In this document: positions 24,542 through 36,206 of the stretch, in pieces
Numbering within the stretch: position 1 is the stretch's first letter
Layout of the letters: each line of letters opens with the position of its first letter
Assembly (NCBI GenBank): GCA_003388555.1
Contig: QQVD01000054.1
Span: forward strand, 1 to 62,306
Length of the DNA stretch: 62,306 nucleotides
From: Acidobacteriota bacterium
Lineage (GTDB): Bacteria; Acidobacteriota; Thermoanaerobaculia; Multivoradales; Multivoraceae
Direction: 5' to 3'
Position numbers and translations under genes: made by a program
Notes under the pieces: model-generated
Databases searched by the model: none
What the model was told of the DNA's origin: nothing
What the model saw: the letters and a program-made list of their open reading frames with translations, nothing else

Positions 24542-26538
24542 CGTCCGCCCCCAGGCGAACCGGCCGCCGCGGCGTCGTCCGCGGCCGGCTCACGGAGGTG
24601 CTCGGCGAGGAAATCGAGGTAGGCGTTCTGGGCCGCGATCCGGTTGTCCTTGTTGCGGAAACCGTGGCCCTCGTCCTCGAAGACCACGTACTCCACCGGG
24701 GTGCCGTTGGCGCGCGCCGCAGCGACCAGGTCCTCGCTCTCCCGCGGCAGCACCCGCGGGTCGTTGGCGCCCTGCACCACCAGCAACGGCTTGACGATCT
24801 TGTCGCCGTGGAACACCGGAGAGATCGCGCGCAGCCGCTCTGCATCGGCCACCGGGTCGCCGATCTCGGCGATCAGGGCGTCGCGCTGAGGGCCCCACCA
24901 CGGCGGGATGCTCTCCATCGTGCGCACCCAGTTGGTGACGCCGAAGATGTTGATGCCGACGTCGAACACCTGCGGCCGGAAGGCCAGCGCCGCGGCGACC
25001 AGGTAGCCGCCGTAGCTGCCGCCCATGATGCCGATGCGCTCGCCGTCGACCCAGTCGAGACCCTGCAGGTAGCCGACCGCCGCGACGCAGTCGTCGAGAT
25101 CGGCCTCGCCGTGCTTGCGGTCGTCGAGGTGGAAGAAGGTCTTGCCGTAGCCCGAGGAGCCGCGGTTGTTCACCGCGAAGATCCCGTAGCCGTGGTTCAC
25201 CAGGTGCTGCCATTCGGCGCGGTAGCCCTTGCGGCTCTGGCCGCCGGGACCACCGTGCATCGCCAGCAGGACCGGCACCGGACTGTCGGCCGAGGCCTGG
25301 TGCGGGCGGTACAGCACTCCGGGGATCTCGAGCCCGTCGTAGCTGGCGAAGCGCACCACCTCGCCGTCGACCAGGTCCTCCTCGGCGACCTGCTCGCTGA
25401 GCGTCGAGGTGAGGCGCCGCGGCGCCGAGGCCGAGCCGATCTCCCAGACGTAGAGGTTCGAGGGAGACGTGTCGCTGGCGAGATAGAAGGCGAGGGTCTT
25501 CTCGTCGTCGGAGATCACCATGCCGCCGAGATCGCCCTCGCGCGGCAGGGGAATATCGATCTCACGATCCTCCGCCAGGTCGGTCAGCGTGACCGCGGTG
25601 CGGGCGTCCTCGTTGAGCGCCACGGCGCGGTAGCGACCGCCCTCCGAGAAGGCGACGCCGAGCACGTCCCAGTCGGCGGCGACCAGGGTCGTCTGCTCGC
25701 CGGTCGTGAGATCGTGACGGCGCGCCTGACGGAACTCGGTGCCCTCGTCGCTGGCGTAGATCAGAGCCGTCGAGTCGGGGGTGAAACCGAACACCCCGTG
25801 CATCACGTCTCCTTCGTGCGGCGTGATGTGGCGCAGCTCACCGTTGCCCTCGAGGTCGACGAGGTAGAGGTCGGAGTTGGCGTTGCTGATCGCCTTCTCC
25901 GCAGCCACCCATCGGCCGTCGCGACTGACGTCGCTGAGGAAGAGGCCACCCGGGTTCTGCCAGATCAGAGTGCGCTCGTAGTCTTCGACGTCGTAGCGGT
26001 AGAGGTCGAAGACCTGCGGGTCGCGCTCGTTCGTCGACACGAAGAACGACTGGTCGTCGGCGCTCCAGCCGTTGAAGCTCGCCTTGACCGCCTCACCGGG
26101 CGTCAGGTCGCGCACCTCGCCCTCGGGCGTCTGCACATAAAGATGGTTGAGCTCGTTGCCGCCCTGGTCGGCGGTGTAGAGGAAACGATCGTCGGCCGGG
26201 AAGTAGCTGACGCCGAAGGTCGCGCCTTCGGTGCTGGTGAGCTGCTCCGGCTCACCGCCGGCCACTGGCTGGGCGTAGGCCTCGAAAGTGCCGCTACGGT
26301 CGCTCGACAGCAGGATCCTGCTGCCGTCGGCGGAGAACGACGCCCCGCGCACGGTCTCGGTGTCGAAGAAGGTCTCGGCATCGTAGCGGGAGACCTCTCG
26401 CGGCTGGGCGGACGCATCGACCGCGCCATCGCCCGATCCGGAGCAGCCGGCGACGAAAAGCCCGGCGAGCAGGACGACTGCGGTCAACGGCAGTGGGAGG
26501 CGGTGGAGTCGAGTGCGGACTCTGGGGGCGTCGGACAT
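24538..26538 (-). CDS. S9 prolyl-oligopeptidase-family peptidase lipoprotein
   Basis: 666 residues. A lipobox LFVAGC at about residues 24-29 marks a lipoprotein. Residues 50-400 form a WD40-like beta-propeller (repeats such as GASFSADGSRILLSSDRSG and HGVFGFTPDSTALIYASDEG). The C-terminal alpha/beta-hydrolase domain has HGGPGGQ, nucleophile Ser in GGSYGGY, Asp in GANDPRV and His in DEGHGF. It is therefore an active-looking aminopeptidase or oligopeptidase in the periplasm. AGGAG upstream fixes the ATG. First gene of the operon with gor and the sulfatase (overlap with gor). Confidence 0.92.
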   Translation of the reverse strand: MSDAPRVRTRLHRLPLPLTAVVLLAGLFVAGCSGSGDGAVDASAQPREVSRYDAETFFDTETVRGASFSADGSRILLSSDRSGTFEAYAQPVAGGEPEQLTSTEGATFGVSYFPADDRFLYTADQGGNELNHLYVQTPEGEVRDLTPGEAVKASFNGWSADDQSFFVSTNERDPQVFDLYRYDVEDYERTLIWQNPGGLFLSDVSRDGRWVAAEKAISNANSDLYLVDLEGNGELRHITPHEGDVMHGVFGFTPDSTALIYASDEGTEFRQARRHDLTTGEQTTLVAADWDVLGVAFSEGGRYRAVALNEDARTAVTLTDLAEDREIDIPLPREGDLGGMVISDDEKTLAFYLASDTSPSNLYVWEIGSASAPRRLTSTLSEQVAEEDLVDGEVVRFASYDGLEIPGVLYRPHQASADSPVPVLLAMHGGPGGQSRKGYRAEWQHLVNHGYGIFAVNNRGSSGYGKTFFHLDDRKHGEADLDDCVAAVGYLQGLDWVDGERIGIMGGSYGGYLVAAALAFRPQVFDVGINIFGVTNWVRTMESIPPWWGPQRDALIAEIGDPVADAERLRAISPVFHGDKIVKPLLVVQGANDPRVLPRESEDLVAAARANGTPVEYVVFEDEGHGFRNKDNRIAAQNAYLDFLAEHLREPAADDAAAAGSPGGGR

Positions 26539-26995
26539 CGGTGTTCTCCTGTGGATCGAGATTCGGGGCGCGGTGTGCGGAGCGAGGTGCGAGGTGCGAG
26601 GTGCTAGGAGTCCGTCTCGTCGGCGGACCGCGGCGCTCACTGCGAGCGTGGAGTCCCGGCCGTGGGCGGTCGCAGGCTCGCTGGGCGGCTCCGGCCGAGA
26701 TCTCCTCTGCCCTGTCTACGCGGCAGGGGCACTTTGGTGAACGAAATCGGCGCGGGCTCGGGTCGAGTCGGCGGTCTCTGTCGCGACACCCCGACCGGTC
26801 GACCGCCGGGACGAGGCCGAGGCTCGGGGACTTCTGACCGGCCCTACGGTGCACGTCGCCCGCTGGACGGGCGAAACCCTTGCACGCGACGCGAGCCGTC
26901 GCAAGCGAAGCGGGCCCGAAGGACCGGCTTCTGGCCGAGCTGGCGCCCGTCGCCCGTTTGCGCCCCGCTCCCACATCGTGGAAGATGCGCCCCCG
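26539..26995. other. Divergent intergenic region with a period-7 GAGGTGC tract
   Basis: 457 bp between the S9 operon and the DUF368 gene. It holds GAGGTGC repeated three times in tandem within a G-rich stretch (about 26573-26605) and two hairpins, TGCCCTG...CAGGGGCA near 26708-26731 and CGCCCG-CTGGA-CGGGCG near 26858-26874. No gene is supported. A riboswitch was considered but no known consensus fits. Confidence 0.45.
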
Positions 26996-28048
26996 ATGAA
27001 CGTCTCCGAAGCTCCACCGCGCCCTCCTTCCGGCGAAGGGGAACCGTCCGCTGTCGAGCGCCTGCCCAGGGCCGCGATCGCGATCCGTGCCGCCTTCGGC
27101 GGCGTGCTGATGGGGCTGGCCAATCTGGTGCCGGGGATCAGCGGTGGAACGATGCTGCTCGCGGTCGGGATCTATCCGGAGTTCATCGACGCGGTCTCGA
27201 AGGCTTCGACCCTGCGGCTCAGAACCCGCCAGATGATCGTGCTCTTCGGCGTCGGAGGCGGCGCCGCGATCGCCATCCTGCTGCTCGCCGGCCTGCTGCG
27301 CGACCTCGTCGTCGGGCAACGCTGGATCATGTACTCCCTGTTCATCGGCCTGACCCTGGGCGGCGTGCCCCTGGTCCTGCGTCTGCTGCGGCCCATCGCG
27401 CGGTCGGGATGGATCGGCGCGGTCTCCGGCTTCCTCTTCATGGTGGCGCTGGCCTGGGCGCAGGCCACCGGAGCGGGGGCCTCGGCAACCGATGACCGCG
27501 GCCAGTGGCTGCTGCTCTTCCTCGCCGGTCTCGCCGGAGCCAGCGCGATGATCCTGCCCGGTGTCAGCGGTGGCTACCTGCTGCTCCTCATGGGCCAATA
27601 CGTGCCGATCCTGTCCGGCATAGACGACCTGCGGGCGGCCATCGTGGCCCGGGACTTCGGCGCGATGCTGGCTCCGATCCTCGGGGTCGTCGTGCCGGTA
27701 GGGCTCGGGGTAGGCCTCGGCCTGGTGCTGGTGAGCAACGCGATCAAGTGGCTGCTCGCCCATCGGCCGCAGCCGACACTCGGCGTGCTGCTCGGCCTGC
27801 TGCTCGGCGCCGTCGCCGGCCTCTGGCCGTTTCAGGCGGCCGTCGAGCCGATTCCGGGCCAGACCGTGATCGACGGGAGGGTGATCGATGCCGAGCTCCT
27901 TTCCGATCTCGACCCCGCCGACTATCCCCTCGAGCCCTACTCTCCGACCTTCCCCGAGGCTGCCGCGGCGATCTCCCTGATCGTCGCCGGCTACCTGGCG
28001 ACGCACGCCATCAGCCGGCTCGGCGGCAGCCGTGCGCGGGAGCCCTGA
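26996..28048 (+). CDS. DUF368 membrane transporter (PopT-like)
   Basis: 350 residues with eight or more membrane helices. Diagnostic for the family is the duplicated half-helix motif PGxSGG: NLVPGISGGTMLLAVGIY (about 44) and MILPGVSGGYLLLLMGQY (about 187), each preceding similar helices, showing an internal repeat with inverted or parallel topology. DUF368 proteins have been linked to recycling of the undecaprenyl-phosphate lipid carrier across the membrane, which is the likely role. ATG at 26996 follows a cytoplasmic Pro-rich tail; the ribosome site is weak. It is divergent from the S9 operon. Confidence 0.88.
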   Translation: MNVSEAPPRPPSGEGEPSAVERLPRAAIAIRAAFGGVLMGLANLVPGISGGTMLLAVGIYPEFIDAVSKASTLRLRTRQMIVLFGVGGGAAIAILLLAGLLRDLVVGQRWIMYSLFIGLTLGGVPLVLRLLRPIARSGWIGAVSGFLFMVALAWAQATGAGASATDDRGQWLLLFLAGLAGASAMILPGVSGGYLLLLMGQYVPILSGIDDLRAAIVARDFGAMLAPILGVVVPVGLGVGLGLVLVSNAIKWLLAHRPQPTLGVLLGLLLGAVAGLWPFQAAVEPIPGQTVIDGRVIDAELLSDLDPADYPLEPYSPTFPEAAAAISLIVAGYLATHAISRLGGSRAREP

Positions 28049-28088
28049 GGCGCCCGATCGGAAGCCCGGATGCGAAGCCCCGGAGGGC

Positions 28089-28118
28089 GAGACAAACGCT
28101 CCCCGAACGTGCTAACCT
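28089..28118 (+). promoter_or_regulatory. Candidate rpmB promoter
   Basis: GAGACA (28089-28094) as -35, an 18-bp spacer ending TGC, and TAACCT (28113-28118) as extended -10. It predicts a leader of about 185 nt before rpmB. Confidence 0.4.
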
Positions 28119-28311
28119 TTTGCGGCTTGCGACCAAGCGCAGACCTGGATTCCGGTTCCCGCATCGCGAGCAGATAGTCAACGCGACGCTCCCCGACGTT
28201 CAGGGCCCGCCGATGCCCGCGCCGGACCGGGCCCAAGGCGCCGCGCCACGACCAGCCTTCCCGAGCAGCCGCGCTGCTCTTCAGCCCTTCACGCTCTCTG
28301 GAGATTCCGCC

Positions 28312-28551
28312 ATGTCCCGCAAGTGCCAGATCTCGGGCAAGCGCCCGATGAGCGCCCACAACGTCTCGCACGCCCACAACGTCACCAAGCGCTGGCAGCT
28401 GCCCAACGTGCACAGCAAGCGCATCTTCGTTCCCGAGCTGGGACGTCAGGTGCGGCTCAAGGTGTCGACCCGGGCGCTGCGCACGATCGACAAGAAGGGG
28501 CTCGTCGCCTACCTCAAGGACAACGGCCTCACCCTCGCCGACGTCACCTGA
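28312..28551 (+). CDS. rpmB: 50S ribosomal protein bL28
   Basis: 79 residues. The sequence has the L28 signature throughout: MSRKCQISGKRPM, a His/Asn-rich SHAHNVTKRWQLPN, KRIFVPELG..VRLKVSTRALRTIDKKGL. It is part of the large ribosomal subunit. The CxxC zinc pair of the C+ form is absent apart from the single Cys5. GGAG at 28300-28303 supports the ATG. It appears to be transcribed alone, with a promoter near 28113 and a hairpin terminator candidate at 28599; no rpmG is next to it. Confidence 0.96.
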   Translation: MSRKCQISGKRPMSAHNVSHAHNVTKRWQLPNVHSKRIFVPELGRQVRLKVSTRALRTIDKKGLVAYLKDNGLTLADVT

Positions 28552-28598
28552 GTCCGGGCAGCGACGTCCAGGGCGAGCCGCCGATTCGCTCTCCCCAG

Positions 28599-28637
28599 CG
28601 CCGCCGCATCCTCTCTCCCGGTGAGGACGGCGGCGTT
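28599..28637 (+). terminator. Candidate terminator after rpmB
   Basis: CGCCGCC (28599-28605) pairs with GGCGGCG (28629-28635), and an inner CCTC pairs with GAGG; TT follows. No long T-run, so efficiency is uncertain. Confidence 0.4.
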
Positions 28638-28798
28638 GCCGTTCATGGCTTCCGCCTGGCGGGCGCCGGCCGCCCTGAGGCGATGCATGAACCGAGGCTG
28701 CAGAGCCGGGCGACAGCGCCGAACCGCCGCCGGTCCGCCACTGCCTTCGTCCCTTCGCCGCTCCTGACCTCCTTCCCAGCCCTCCCGAGGACCGTCTG

Positions 28799-29779
28799 AT
28801 GACCCAACCCACCCGCGTCGCGATCACCGGAGCCGCCGGTCAGATCGGCTACTCCCTGCTCTTCCGCATCGCCGCTGGAGAGATGCTCGGCCCCGATCAG
28901 CCGGTGAGCCTGCATCTGCTCGAGATCCCTCCCGCGATGGACGCGCTCTCGGGCGTGGTCATGGAGCTGCGCGACTCCGCCTTTCCACTGCTCCACGAAG
29001 TCGTCACATCGAGCGACGCCAACGAGGCCTTCGACGGGGTCGACATCGCCCTGCTGGTCGGAGCCCGGCCTCGCGGACCGGGCATGGAGCGCAAGGACCT
29101 GCTGCAGGCCAACGCGGCGATCTTCTCGGTACAGGGCAAGGCGCTCGATGCCAAGGCCAGCCGCGACGTGCGGGTGCTGGTGGTGGGCAACCCGGCGAAC
29201 ACGAATGCGCTGATCGCCAGCAGGAACGCTCCCAGCCTCGACCGCCGGCAGTTCACCGCGATGACCCGCCTCGACCACAACCGCGCCCTGTCGCAGCTGG
29301 CCGAGAAGACCGGCAGCCACGTCACCGCGATCCGGCGCATGACCATCTGGGGCAACCACTCGGCGACCCAGGTGCCCGACGTCACCCACGCCACCGTCGA
29401 CGGCAAGCCGGCGACCGACCTGGTCGACAACGCCTGGATCAGCGGCGAGTTCATCCCCACCGTGCAGCAGCGCGGCGCGGCGATCATCAAGGCGCGCGGC
29501 GCGTCCTCGGCCGCCTCGGCCGCCGGTGCGGCGATGGATCACGTGCGCACCTGGGTGCAGGGCACCGCGCCGGGTGACTGGGCGTCGATGGCGATCCCCT
29601 CCGACGGCAGCTACGGCATCGCCGAAGGCGTCGTCTACTCCTATCCCGTCACCTGCAGCGGCGGCGACTACGAGATCGTGCAGGACCTCGAGCTGCCCGA
29701 GGACGTGCGCTCGCGCATGCAGGCCTCCGAGGCCGAGCTGCGCGAGGAACGGGACGGCGTCGCGGAGCTGCTCGGCTGA
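28799..29779 (+). CDS. mdh: Malate dehydrogenase
   Basis: 326 residues of the cytosolic-type malate dehydrogenase. N-terminal Rossmann loop [15 protein letters not shown]-specific acidic end LLEIP, active-site loop [14 protein letters not shown] with substrate arginines, VGNPANTNA, and catalytic His in [12 protein letters not shown]. It interconverts malate and oxaloacetate in the TCA cycle. GAGG 9-12 nt upstream supports the ATG. The 247 bp before it contain no gene, only the rpmB terminator candidate. Confidence 0.96.
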   Translation: MTQPTRVAITGAAGQIGYSLLFRIAAGEMLGPDQPVSLHLLEIPPAMDALSGVVMELRDSAFPLLHEVVTSSDANEAFDGVDIALLVGARPRGPGMERKDLLQANAAIFSVQGKALDAKASRDVRVLVVGNPANTNALIASRNAPSLDRRQFTAMTRLDHNRALSQLAEKTGSHVTAIRRMTIWGNHSATQVPDVTHATVDGKPATDLVDNAWISGEFIPTVQQRGAAIIKARGASSAASAAGAAMDHVRTWVQGTAPGDWASMAIPSDGSYGIAEGVVYSYPVTCSGGDYEIVQDLELPEDVRSRMQASEAELREERDGVAELLG

Positions 29780-29843
29780 TCTCGCGCCTCCGTCCGCGTC
29801 GCACCACGGTTCAGCGCAGAGACCCGCCAGGGCACAGAAGGCC

Positions 29844-30371
29844 TCAGGCGGCGCGGCGCATCACCCTGCTGCCGGCCGCCAGGTCGTGCACGCTGCGCCG
29901 TCCGCCCGAGCGCCAGGCGACCACCAGGTAGACCAGCGACGCGGCGTAGGCGACCGCCAGGCCGCCCCAGCTGGTGGTCCCGAAGTGCCCCAGCGCCGGC
30001 ACGACGAGGAAGGCGGAGGCGTGGGTCGTCTCCCACGGCAGCACCTTGATCGCGGTGCGCAGGGCGGCGCGACCCACCGTCAGTCGACTCCCCCTGCCGT
30101 CCTCGACCCGCAGCCCGAGGATCCGCTTGCCCAACGTGCTCCCAGCCGCTGAGGCGTCGCTGGCGGTGAAGTAGACGAACACCGGCAGCGAGAAGTTGAG
30201 CAGCAGCGTGAGGTAGATGCCGCGCGGCGTGCTCGCCGGCTCCATACCGAGAAGCCGCTGCACCAGGAAGCCGAGCGGGGCGAGGACGACGAAGAGCAGG
30301 GCGACGTCGACCAGGTAGGCGAGCACCCGGCGAACGAAGTGCGATCGTGAGCGATCGGCCGCGGTCTTCAC
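29844..30371 (-). CDS. RDD family membrane protein
   Basis: 175 residues with three or four membrane helices: one at about 15-37 preceded by RRVLAYLVDVALL (the RDD segment, with R and D retained), one at 50-68, and a C-terminal pair (about 118-150). The block GSTLGKRILGLRVEDGRG is the classic RDD-family loop. Function unknown; some members are ion antiporters or accessory proteins. GTG start without a ribosome site; a CACACT hexamer is 7 nt upstream. It lies 32 bp downstream of the ECF sigma gene, on the same strand. Confidence 0.85.
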   Translation of the reverse strand: MKTAADRSRSHFVRRVLAYLVDVALLFVVLAPLGFLVQRLLGMEPASTPRGIYLTLLLNFSLPVFVYFTASDASAAGSTLGKRILGLRVEDGRGSRLTVGRAALRTAIKVLPWETTHASAFLVVPALGHFGTTSWGGLAVAYAASLVYLVVAWRSGGRRSVHDLAAGSRVMRRAA

Positions 30372-30403
30372 CAGAGCCAGTGTGCCACGCCGACGTCAGC
30401 ACC

Positions 30404-31015
30404 TCAGCGCTCGGGCTCCGTCGCGCTCGGGCTCCCGTCCAGCTCGCGCTGCAACCAGGCGCGGGCCCAGGCCCAGTCGCGGCGCACCGTTCGGGCAGCC
30501 ACCTCGAGTGCCTCGGCCGTCTCCTCCACCGACAGACCGCCGAAGAAGCGCGCCTCCACCAGCCGCGCGGCGCGCGGATGCACTTCCCCCATCCGGCTCA
30601 GCGCCTCGTCCAGGGCGATGAGGTCGGAGGCGAAACCCTCGACGTCGTCCCCGGCCTGGACCGCCACCACCACGTTCTCGTCGAGCGTCTCCGCCCGCAC
30701 TCCGCCGCCGCGCTTCTTGCGCGCCCGGCGCCGCGCCGCCTGCACCAGCACCTGGCGCATGGCGCGTGAGGCAGCGGCAAAGAAGTAGGCCCGGCCGCGG
30801 CGGGTGACCTGGGTCGAGCCCACCAGGTTGCAGTAGGCCTCGTGGACCAGATCGGTGGTCTGCAGCGTCGCCCGGCCCTCACGGCGCAGCTGGCCGTGGG
30901 CCATGGCCCGCAGCTCGTCGTAGACCAGGGGCAACAAATCCTCGAGGACCCGCTCTCCGTCGACTTCGGACCTCGCGAGCAGATCGGTGATCTCGGAGGG
31001 GGAGCGATCGGGCAA
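30404..31015 (-). CDS. ECF-type RNA polymerase sigma factor
   Basis: About 203 residues. Region 2 runs from LVYDELRAMAHGQL through TDLVHEAYCNLVG and RGRAYFFAAASRAMRQVLV, followed by the basic ARRRARKKRGGG linker; region 4 has PRAARLVEARFFGGLSVEETAEALEVAARTVRRDW. This is the ECF subgroup common in Acidobacteriota and Planctomycetes that accompanies Ser/Thr kinases instead of anti-sigma factors. TTG at 31015 is chosen because AGGAG lies 10-14 nt upstream. The adjoining upstream gene encodes such a kinase, so phosphorylation is the likely control. Confidence 0.88.
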   Translation of the reverse strand: MPDRSPSEITDLLARSEVDGERVLEDLLPLVYDELRAMAHGQLRREGRATLQTTDLVHEAYCNLVGSTQVTRRGRAYFFAAASRAMRQVLVQAARRRARKKRGGGVRAETLDENVVVAVQAGDDVEGFASDLIALDEALSRMGEVHPRAARLVEARFFGGLSVEETAEALEVAARTVRRDWAWARAWLQRELDGSPSATEPER

Positions 31016-31160
31016 CGGGTGAGGCTCCTGGCGGGATTGCGGTTCTGGCTGCGCCTCCAGACGACGGTCGCAGCGTAGCAAGCCGCTCCGTCGCCGAGGA
31101 CCGAGCGGACTCGGGTCTGCGAGGTCTCGTGCAGTCGGCAGCGCCGACGGCTACCGGACG

Positions 31161-34040
<2,880 letters not shown>

Positions 34041-34273
34041 GGCTCTAGTCTTCCATCCCCGTCGTCGCGACATCCAGTCCCAGGCGGAACGGATGCGAGG
34101 GGACCCCGGGCCGCCGCAGAGCGCCGGGCGCCGCGACTCACGGCACGCTGTCGATCCGAGGCGGCTCGGCATCGTCGGGACCGGCACGACGAAACGCAGA
34201 CCTCGGCCCCGCGCGGGGACTCGGTCGACGCACTGCGCCTTCGCTGGCGAAGACGCTTCGGACCGCCAGCGGA

Positions 34274-35443
34274 TCAGGGGAAGACGGTCCACCCCTGCAG
34301 ACCGTTCTCGAAGCCGCTGCGGAAGACCAGCACGCTGCGCCGCGCCGCGAGATCGACGTTGCTGAACCAGTAACCGTCTGGATCGTTCTCCCCGGGCTGG
34401 TAGGGCGCCAGGTCGACGGCGGCCTGCCACGAGAACTCGTCGGCCAGACCGAGGGCCGATGCATCGATGGTCAGCGTCAGCTCGTCGCCGCTGACCGACA
34501 GTTGCGGCACGGCGACTCCGGTGACCTCGAAGTAGGCACCGGTCCAGGTTCGCGCCAAGGCGGTGATCAGACCGTTCGGAGCGAAGTAGGCCGTGAGCAG
34601 GTGATCGTTCCCCAGGGCATCGCCCGTCCCGGCATCGGCGTCGACGTCGAGTCCGACCCGGTAGACCGGCGTGTAGGGAGCGGTCAGCGTAGTCTCGGGA
34701 GCCAACGCCGGCAGATCCGCCGCCAGGCGCAGGGTGACCTGCAGTTGCGGCGCCTGGTAGTCGGCCTCGGCGAACACGATGTCGTAGTAGGAGCTCGGCG
34801 CGTAGGGGAAGGCGCGTGTCCCCTGCGCGACGTATCGACCCCAGCCGTCGGCCGACGGCTGCAGCGGGAACACCGCCGTCCAGGTGTCGGGTGTGCCGCC
34901 GCCCATCGGGAAGTTCAGCCCGAAGGCGAGCGTGGTCTCGGTCGGGCCTGGGTCCTCGAGCTGCCGCACCGTGATGCGCAGCAACGTCTCCTCCGCGCTC
35001 TCCAGGATCGTCGCGCTGGTCAGGTCGTGGATCCCGAGAGGCGTGTCACCTTGCGGATCTCCGACCGTCCCGCCGGTGGTGTTGATGACGCCGACGTCGG
35101 GGAGCAGATCGTAGAAGGGCGTCACCGGATCCGACGACGCCGCCAGCCAGTTGCTGATCAGGGGCGGCAGGAGCACGTCCGGGACCGTCCACTCGATCTG
35201 GTTGCCCGAGATGTCGACCGGACCGCCGAACGGCAGACCGTAGTACGCGGTGGGCGTCAGCACGTCGCCGCTCGGGTCGCTCACCGAAACGACCTGACCA
35301 TCCACTACTGGCGCGACGAGGAGCACGATGATCGGAGCCAAGAGCGCAGCCACCGATCGGCTCCTTCGCCTCGTCGTCGCTACCTCCGCCCACGCGTGCA
35401 TCGACGTACCACTCTCTTTCACGAGCGAACTTCGTCCTTTCAT
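34274..35443 (-). CDS. Secreted protein of unknown function with GFENG tail
   Basis: 389 residues. A signal peptide (about 28-50, ending VVDGQ) is followed by an all-beta body of roughly 320 residues with segments such as SVSDPSGDV, DLTSATI and VYRVGLDVDADAGTG, suggesting a carbohydrate-binding or DOMON-like sandwich; no enzyme motif is visible. The C-terminus VFRSGFENGLQGW plus TVFP is a variant of the DGFESG tail. The final codons contain an inverted repeat (CAGGGG...CCCCTG). GGAG 9 nt upstream supports the ATG. A strong hairpin lies just upstream of the ribosome site. Confidence 0.7.
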   Translation of the reverse strand: MKGRSSLVKESGTSMHAWAEVATTRRRSRSVAALLAPIIVLLVAPVVDGQVVSVSDPSGDVLTPTAYYGLPFGGPVDISGNQIEWTVPDVLLPPLISNWLAASSDPVTPFYDLLPDVGVINTTGGTVGDPQGDTPLGIHDLTSATILESAEETLLRITVRQLEDPGPTETTLAFGLNFPMGGGTPDTWTAVFPLQPSADGWGRYVAQGTRAFPYAPSSYYDIVFAEADYQAPQLQVTLRLAADLPALAPETTLTAPYTPVYRVGLDVDADAGTGDALGNDHLLTAYFAPNGLITALARTWTGAYFEVTGVAVPQLSVSGDELTLTIDASALGLADEFSWQAAVDLAPYQPGENDPDGYWFSNVDLAARRSVLVFRSGFENGLQGWTVFP

Positions 35444-35460
35444 CGAGCGATTCTCCCCAC

Positions 35461-35540
35461 CAGATCTTCGGATCTGCGCCTGTCACCAGCGCCTTCGAAG
35501 GGGACAGGCGCGGAGCGGCGTCCCCAAGGGACAGACCCCG
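35461..35540. repeat. REP-like palindromic cluster upstream of mog
   Basis: It begins with CAGATC-TTCG-GATCTG (35461-35476), a 6-bp stem with a stable UUCG tetraloop. Next GCGCCTGTC (35476-35484) and GACAGGCGC (35503-35511) form a perfect 9-bp inverted repeat that encloses a 10-bp palindrome CCTTCGAAGG. GGGGAC...GTCCCC and AAGGGACAGACCCC follow. The GGGACAG/CTGTCCC words recall REP elements linked to REP-associated transposases in other bacteria (from memory); no transposase is present here. Confidence 0.6.
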
Positions 35541-35553
35541 CTCGCCCGCCGGC

Positions 35554-35559
35554 TAGACT
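35554..35559 (+). promoter_or_regulatory. Candidate -10 element of mog
   Basis: TAGACT, 11 nt before the ATG at 35571, with no Shine-Dalgarno between. Predicted leader about 4 nt. Confidence 0.4.
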
Positions 35560-35570
35560 GGCGGTCGACG

Positions 35571-36161
35571 ATGACCGAACCCACCCCGTCCGACAGCCAG
35601 GCCGCCCGCATCGGCATCCTCACCGTCTCCGACCGCGCTGCCCGCGGCGACTACGAGGACCGCGGCGGACCGGCGATCCGCGAGTACCTGCGCGAGGTCC
35701 TCGAGTCGCCGTTCGAACCGGTCGCAATGGTCGTCGAGGACGAGCAGCGACTGATCGAGGCAGCCCTCGAGGCCCTGTGCGACCGCGAAGCCTGCTGCCT
35801 GGTGGTGACCACCGGCGGCACCGGTCCGGCCGAGCGCGACGTCACCCCCGAGGCGACGCTGGCGGTGTGCGACAAGGAGATGCCCGGCTTCGGCGAGCTG
35901 ATGCGCACGGTGTCGTTGCGCGCGGTGCCGACCGCGATCCTGTCGCGGCAGACGGCAGCGGTCCGCAGCGCAGCGGTCAAGACCGGCGAGGAGGCCGTCG
36001 GCCACGGCACTCTGGTGGTCAATCTGCCGGGCCAGCCGAAGGCGATCGCCGAGTGCCTCGACGCAGTGTTCCCGGCGATCCCCTACTGCATCGATCTCAT
36101 CGGCGGGCCCTACCTCGTCACCAACGAGAAGCGCTGGAGGGCGTTCCGGCCGCGCAGGTGA
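35571..36161 (+). CDS. mog: Molybdopterin adenylyltransferase
   Basis: 196 residues, the length of E. coli Mog. The MoCF fold is clear: IGILTVSDRAARGDYEDRGGPAI at the N-terminus, VVTTGGTGPAERDVTPEATLAVCDKEMPGFGELMR as the substrate loop, then VGHGTLVVNLPGQPKAIAECLDAVFPAIPYCIDLIGG. It activates molybdopterin by adenylylation before molybdenum insertion. No other moa/moe gene is near, but a molybdopterin-binding dehydrogenase subunit is encoded 11 kb away. The ATG is probably leaderless. Confidence 0.93.
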   Translation: MTEPTPSDSQAARIGILTVSDRAARGDYEDRGGPAIREYLREVLESPFEPVAMVVEDEQRLIEAALEALCDREACCLVVTTGGTGPAERDVTPEATLAVCDKEMPGFGELMRTVSLRAVPTAILSRQTAAVRSAAVKTGEEAVGHGTLVVNLPGQPKAIAECLDAVFPAIPYCIDLIGGPYLVTNEKRWRAFRPRR

Positions 36162-36206
36162 CACGCCCGTCCGGCGCCAGCGGGCTGTGCAGACCGCAGC
36201 CCCGGC

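Noticed and set aside
21884-24622. 912-codon plus-strand frame opposite the sulfatase and gor
   Set aside because: It is the antisense shadow of two clearly recognisable genes; high GC suppresses stops. The same applies to long frames opposite the S9 peptidase (24598-26607), the kinase (32271-34373) and the LolA-like gene (2854-4881).
26858-26935. Riboswitch upstream of DUF368
   Set aside because: A CGCCCG/CGGGCG hairpin is present, but no known consensus (c-di-GMP, cobalamin, guanidine) can be matched.
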